This document shows positions 14,677-18,264 of a stretch of 18,264 bases of DNA, piece by piece (position 1 is the first letter of the stretch; every line of letters starts with the position of its first letter). The stretch covers positions 1 to 18,264 of the forward strand of contig CAMWQY010000011.1 in NCBI GenBank assembly GCA_947176355.1. Direction: 5' to 3'. Both the position numbers and the translations under genes were made by a program. The DNA is from an uncultured Porphyromonadaceae bacterium. GTDB lineage: Bacteria; Bacteroidota; Bacteroidia; Bacteroidales; Muribaculaceae. The notes below the pieces were generated by a model, which was not told where the DNA came from, did not search any database, and saw only the letters and a program-made list of their open reading frames with translations.

Positions 14677-15873
14677 CTATCTCGCCTCGTCGGAATTGAT
14701 AAGGTAAACGATTGTGTTGTATTTGATTTTCGCCTTGTTCTTGCGGATATTTGCCGACAATGCGGAAGTTGCCGAGTTATACATGTTCTGGAGGGCCTGC
14801 AGAGCTATTGCCTCACCGGATATTCCCGAGCCGTAGCCGCTTTCGGACTCAAAGCTGATGTTCTGCTGGACAGTACTTGACCCCGCGTCCTTCATGAAAT
14901 CACGGAAAGCGGACTCAGGAACATAGAAGCCTTCCATACCGTCATTGTCAAACACCGAAAGATTCACCTTCAGGAACCTGCTTCCGACAAGAATACTGGT
15001 GATGGTAGCACGGACACGCTGCTGACCGAACCCTGCGACTGTTCCATAGAGGTAAGTGCCCTTGGGTAGTCTCACATCCCTGATGGTGACATCATCGAGC
15101 AGCTTAAAGCGGAGACGGGTACCCTCATGCGCCTTTGTGGTCTGGTCAATCATGGCACGGATAAGCGGTGAATCGTCAGAGGCGACATCATTGCCTACGG
15201 TATTGAACTTATCTGCGTTGGTATTCTGGGATTTCAGCACAAGCATCGGGCGGTTCTTCTCACGCTCGATCTCCTTTGCCTTGGCTATTGAGTCGGCACG
15301 TTGTTTACGGGCCACTTCCTCCTGATCAGGCTGACCGATACCCAAACCGGTCTCAATGGCTTTCTGACGCTCATAACTCCTGCGCTGAATCTCCTCCAAC
15401 TCACGGGCATACTCGTTTCGGGGGTCGTTGCCGTTGGAATTTGAGAAGTCGTTGGCACCTCCGTATGAATAGGAATTGATGTGTCTGCGCGACTCTGCAA
15501 GGGAGCGTTCCAGCTCTTCAAGTTCCTGCTGCTGGCGGATACGTTCAGCCTCGGCAGCATCGATACGGTTAAGCTCCTCCTCGGAGTAGCCATGCTCCAG
15601 CATCTCATCGTCTGTCACTTCCTCACCGAGCTTGCTGACGGCAGTGAAAGCGTCCTCGTCACCGAAACGCCGGGACATCTCGAATAGCTTGTCTCCGGCT
15701 TCCTCCGCATTTGCCTGAGGAAGCTCCATGTTGATCCGGTCTGTGGCGACTTTCTTTGTCTCGTCCTCGCCACCACCGAAGGTCTGCATCACGAAGTACA
15801 CCAGAGCGCAAAGCGGTACGAATATGACCACCGGGAAAATGTACTTCGGTTGTTTGAAATTGATTTTAGTCAT
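14677..15873 (-). CDS. traM: Conjugative transposon protein TraM (VirB10-like)
   Basis: A 398-aa protein that spans the envelope as the VirB10 counterpart. A short cytoplasmic N-terminus leads to one membrane helix (about 12-30), then a long Glu/Arg-rich coiled-coil-like periplasmic region (about 70-200), and a C-terminal domain (about 225-398) with the VirB10 signature LPKGTYLYGTVAGFGQQRVRATI and a KYNTIVYLIN last strand. The start overlaps the traL stop by 8 nt. Confidence 0.92.
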   Translation of the reverse strand: MTKINFKQPKYIFPVVIFVPLCALVYFVMQTFGGGEDETKKVATDRINMELPQANAEEAGDKLFEMSRRFGDEDAFTAVSKLGEEVTDDEMLEHGYSEEELNRIDAAEAERIRQQQELEELERSLAESRRHINSYSYGGANDFSNSNGNDPRNEYARELEEIQRRSYERQKAIETGLGIGQPDQEEVARKQRADSIAKAKEIEREKNRPMLVLKSQNTNADKFNTVGNDVASDDSPLIRAMIDQTTKAHEGTRLRFKLLDDVTIRDVRLPKGTYLYGTVAGFGQQRVRATITSILVGSRFLKVNLSVFDNDGMEGFYVPESAFRDFMKDAGSSTVQQNISFESESGYGSGISGEAIALQALQNMYNSATSALSANIRKNKAKIKYNTIVYLINSDEAR

Positions 15874-16354
15874 TATCGTTCTGTTTTAGGGTTTTCACTA
15901 AATTCTCCAACTGTCCGTAGCGTCTTATGATACCTATTGAATCGGCATGCGACTTACGAGGAATGGCAATGAGCGAATCCAGCTCATGTTTGAGAGTCTG
16001 ACCTTGCGATGTCATTTCAAGGACAGTCCTACGATGGGTGTCCTTGTTAGCCTGAATGGTACGGAATCCGTTAAAGACAGGCTCCACATTGGCTATCATA
16101 TTCACGTCCGGCTCCTTCATCTCAGCTTTTATGCCTGTCACCATCACGTCACCCACAAGCACCATCAGGAGAGTGCCCACGACATATCCGAAAGTCCGTT
16201 TCGGATGCTGTGTCGCCCATCTGTTGGCGATACGGATACGTGCGGCAAGTCTGTATCTCCTTCCCACTGAGCCGAGTCTTGGCTGCAACCACGACTTTAT
16301 CTGATTTGATGTCCTGAGACGGCTGTCAGAAATTGTTTTCTTCAAACTTTTCAT
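15866..16354 (-). CDS. traL: Conjugative transposon protein TraL
   Basis: A 162-aa protein with a basic cytoplasmic N-terminus of about 55 residues, one membrane helix (about 56-73, FGYVVGTLLMVLVGDVMV) and a periplasmic, predicted coiled C-terminal part with the VEPVFNGFRTIQANKDTHRR segment. Size, topology and position between traK and traM fit TraL of CTnDOT-type elements. It overlaps traM by 8 nt and lies 26 nt after traK. Its precise job in the channel is not known to me. Confidence 0.85.
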   Translation of the reverse strand: MKSLKKTISDSRLRTSNQIKSWLQPRLGSVGRRYRLAARIRIANRWATQHPKRTFGYVVGTLLMVLVGDVMVTGIKAEMKEPDVNMIANVEPVFNGFRTIQANKDTHRRTVLEMTSQGQTLKHELDSLIAIPRKSHADSIGIIRRYGQLENLVKTLKQNDND

Positions 16355-16380
16355 AATTCAAATCATTATGAGTTGAGATT

Positions 16381-16977
16381 CTAATAGTCAAGGTCTTTGT
16401 TCTCAATAGTTCGCCAGCCGGTAATCATAAGACCGTGCGGATTATTCTGGGTGCGCGGCACACTCTCGATATATCCGGTAGTCACCATAGAGCGTTTCAA
16501 GTCGCGTGTCCGTCGTTTGATTAACTGGGTACCGTAATAAGTGAACTTTCGCTCATGCTCGTCAAAGTTGATCGAGTCACACATGATGGTGCAGACGGCT
16601 GATGAAGAAATGATGTCCGAGTAAAAGCCGTTCTCATCGAGAGCCTGCTTCTGCTTCAATGCCGTTCCGTCCGCCATATACATAGCCTTTCCGACAGTCC
16701 ACTTTATATAGTCATTGTCGGGAGGAAGATTAAAGAAATACTGGTGGAAGAGCTGAATGTGTGCCCGGGCCTCCATAAGGAAGTTGGCTTCAAGCCTCGC
16801 ACGGTCGGCAAGGAAAGGAATGTCGCCGTCAAGGACATAGATCTGCTGACGTTCCTCGCTGACCAGCGACAGGCAACGCCACACGGTGAACCCGCAGATG
16901 AGGGCGCAGCCACAAATTGTGGCAAGCACCGTCATCAAGGCGAGTCTCGTTTTCTGTGCTAAAGATTGTATAAGCAT
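16381..16977 (-). CDS. traK: Conjugative transposon protein TraK (VirB8-like)
   Basis: A 198-aa bitopic inner-membrane protein of the TraK family. ATG at 16977 is chosen as start because the product then begins MLIQSLAQKTRLAL, followed by one membrane helix (about 13-33). The frame is open 46 codons further upstream, but that part overlaps traJ and translates into implausible Arg/Cys/Ser-rich sequence. The periplasmic part carries HIQLFHQYFFNLPPDNDYIKW, DENGFYSDIISSSAV and a C-terminal NPHGLMITGW, typical of TraK. It starts 20 nt after traJ. Confidence 0.9.
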   Translation of the reverse strand: MLIQSLAQKTRLALMTVLATICGCALICGFTVWRCLSLVSEERQQIYVLDGDIPFLADRARLEANFLMEARAHIQLFHQYFFNLPPDNDYIKWTVGKAMYMADGTALKQKQALDENGFYSDIISSSAVCTIMCDSINFDEHERKFTYYGTQLIKRRTRDLKRSMVTTGYIESVPRTQNNPHGLMITGWRTIENKDLDY

Positions 16978-16997
16978 ATCGATTGGTTGATTGATTA

Positions 16998-18089
16998 TTA
17001 TAGCATAGCCTTTACAGGAGCGGTAGCCACTGAAGCGCCGGTCTGAGCCACACCCATAGCGAAGGCACCTGCCGGAGCTGCCGCGCCACTGCTTACACCG
17101 CCGGGAATGAGCCAAGACGAAACCTCCGGCACGAAGCGCACTATATACGCTCCCACAAGCATACCCATAGCGTACATGCAGTTAGAGCCGATACCCTGAA
17201 GACCGAGTGCGCCTATCTGGGACCAGGAGTTGACAGAGCCGGAGAGAAGATGCTGATAGGCGGTCATGTCCTGCTGTAGATTGTATAGAAGAATGAAGTC
17301 AATGTAGTAGAGGCACATGTAGGTGACGAATCCCCATAACGAGAGGGAAAGGAACTTGGACATCCATTGGCTCCAAGCCGAGTTCCATGGCGGAGCCAGC
17401 GACATTGCGAACATTATTGGGCAGAATATCATCATAATGGCGAGGAATATCCTCTGAGCCACAAGTATGCCGTAATATGACATCTGGAACACAAGCTCGC
17501 CTACGAAGCGTATGACATCGTTGATCCACTCGCTGACCTTTGTCTCTGCGGCCACAGCTGCGCGTTGGGCGTAGTTGTTGATCGTGTTGCCAAGATTCTC
17601 TACATTATAGATGAGTTTATCCCACCAGTGGGCATCCTCTCCGATTTCGGCTACCTGCTGTGCGGTAGCGATGGAATCCTGAACGGCTCTCAGGCGGTCG
17701 AGATATTCCCCCTGTTTCTGAGCCACCTTCAATTCAAAAGCGGTAACCTCCTTGTTCTTAGCCATTGCCATAGCCTTTGTCGCGGCCTCCAGACCCTTTC
17801 CGGGAGTCTGCAAGGCGGAACAAATCCAAGAGGAAGATGAAATGCAGATTGAAATACCGATAATTCGGAGCAGTTTCATTACGTCCATGCCCCTACGTCC
17901 GAGCATCATCATCCAGCACTCGTATGACCCGACACATAGTGCAAGGCAGAGGCCGATGATACGGGCGAGACCCACGGCATCGCCCAGTACCGCGACATTG
18001 GGGAAGGTCTCCATCGCCACAAGCAGCTTGTCAAGACTCTCGTCGATGGCCGGGAGACCCATAGTGCATAGTATGCTTAATAAAGTCAT
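16998..18089 (-). CDS. traJ: Conjugative transposon protein TraJ (VirB6-like)
   Basis: A 363-aa polytopic inner-membrane protein. Hydrophobic segments lie near 33-62, 72-93, 205-232, 247-271 and 292-320, with a large charged, helical loop at about 95-195 (DRLRAVQDSIATAQQVAEI). The FCPIMFAMSLAPPW segment and the C-terminal VRFVPEVSSWLIPGG, followed by an Ala/Gly-rich tail, are hallmarks of TraJ in Bacteroidetes elements, which is compared with VirB6. It is the first complete gene of this tra operon in the window; the usual upstream genes traG-I would lie beyond the right edge. Confidence 0.92.
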   Translation of the reverse strand: MTLLSILCTMGLPAIDESLDKLLVAMETFPNVAVLGDAVGLARIIGLCLALCVGSYECWMMMLGRRGMDVMKLLRIIGISICISSSSWICSALQTPGKGLEAATKAMAMAKNKEVTAFELKVAQKQGEYLDRLRAVQDSIATAQQVAEIGEDAHWWDKLIYNVENLGNTINNYAQRAAVAAETKVSEWINDVIRFVGELVFQMSYYGILVAQRIFLAIMMIFCPIMFAMSLAPPWNSAWSQWMSKFLSLSLWGFVTYMCLYYIDFILLYNLQQDMTAYQHLLSGSVNSWSQIGALGLQGIGSNCMYAMGMLVGAYIVRFVPEVSSWLIPGGVSSGAAAPAGAFAMGVAQTGASVATAPVKAML

Positions 18090-18100
18090 TGTCTGAAAAG

Positions 18101-18145
18101 ATTGTAAGTTAGCGGTTGAGAATTTGTAAGTTAGAGGTCGAATAT
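18101..18145. repeat. Tandem 22-bp direct repeat upstream of traJ
   Basis: Two adjacent copies at 18102-18123 and 18124-18145 match at 18 of 22 positions and share the core TTGTAAGTTAG. They lie just upstream of the traJ start on the minus strand, so they may be regulator-binding iterons or part of a leader. Confidence 0.6.
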
Positions 18146-18147
18146 TT

Positions 18148-18164
18148 ACAAATCAGTGATTTGT
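18148..18164. promoter_or_regulatory. Hyphenated palindrome, candidate operator of the tra operon
   Basis: ACAAATCA and TGATTTGT form perfect 8-bp arms around a single G. The site lies about 60 bp upstream of the traJ start, directly beside the 22-bp repeats, in a non-coding AT-rich stretch. A dimeric regulator site is plausible. No promoter matching the Bacteroides TAnnTTTG pattern is evident nearby. Confidence 0.45.
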
Positions 18165-18196
18165 GATATATAAATCGTTAGTGGTCGTATCTTTTT

Positions 18197-18264
18197 TTAG
18201 TAGTGAGTGGCCGCCACAGCACATAGCCTTGCCGTCCGGCTCACAAGCTCACCCATACGTTTCT
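18197..18264 (-). CDS. Possible 3' end of a gene upstream of traJ (partial)
   Basis: On the minus strand one frame is open from the window edge to TAA at 18197-18199 (22 codons, ending GELVSRTARLCAVAATHY). Position and strand fit the end of a tra gene such as traI, but I cannot match the peptide and the stretch is short enough to be open by chance. Confidence 0.3.
   Translation of the reverse strand, partial: KRMGELVSRTARLCAVAATHY

Noticed and set aside
16978..17115. Longer traK start at 17115
   Set aside because: The extra 46 residues overlap traJ and are Arg/Cys/Gly/Ser-rich antisense-like sequence; the membrane-protein start at 16977 is normal for the family.
1..18264. CRISPR array, tRNA, rRNA or insertion sequence
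   Set aside because: No regularly spaced repeats beyond the two 22-bp copies, no cloverleaf or rRNA-like sequence, and no transposase or integrase motif was seen on either strand.

Overview
This window looks like an integrative and conjugative element, or its junction with accessory cargo, from a gut-type member of the Bacteroidales. The evidence is a CTnDOT-style traJ-K-L-M-N-O block on the minus strand, an ECF sigma / FecR-like anti-sigma / STN-type TonB receptor / DUF4249 cassette on the plus strand, and many lipoproteins with acidic residues after the lipidated cysteine. The family (perhaps Muribaculaceae) is a guess from style only.

Left part (1-4377, plus strand): an ECF sigma factor missing region 2 within the window, a minimal membrane anti-sigma with a DUF4974-like domain, a TonB-dependent receptor with an N-terminal STN signalling domain, and its DUF4249 lipoprotein partner. 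The last three genes overlap end to start and should be co-transcribed. This is the layout of a cell-surface signalling and uptake unit.

Middle (4378-9864, plus strand): a run of eight lipoprotein genes. Two (4925 and 6061) are close paralogues. Four have a lesion at the 5' end: one lacks a start codon before its signal peptide and three carry an in-frame TAA, two of these inside the signal peptide, while the remaining frame stays open. The run ends with two adjacent intact genes (7687-8667 and 8674-9864) that I recognise as divergent cholesterol-dependent-cytolysin-like (CDCL) lipoproteins without the cholesterol-binding domain 4. They form a short/long pair like the two-component CDCLs described in Bacteroidota. 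Single 60-base lines sampled in this pair are about 28-32% GC, against about 58% for lines sampled in the receptor and in traJ. A perfect 18-bp stem-loop separates the CDCL end from the rest, and a 14-bp-stem terminator closes the cluster.

Right part (9957-18264, minus strand): reading from the right, a possible gene end, a repeat-rich leader, traJ, traK, traL, traM, traN, traO, an unrecognised 85-aa gene, a VirD4/MobC-type coupling protein with an unusual insert, and traX. traP and traQ, which usually follow traO, are absent here. The two halves converge at the terminator near 9900.

Working model (inference): the conjugation apparatus spreads a surface-lipoprotein module whose effector is a pore-forming CDCL pair aimed at competing bacteria or host cells. 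Small lipoproteins may act as partners or immunity factors, and parts of the module are decaying or switched off.
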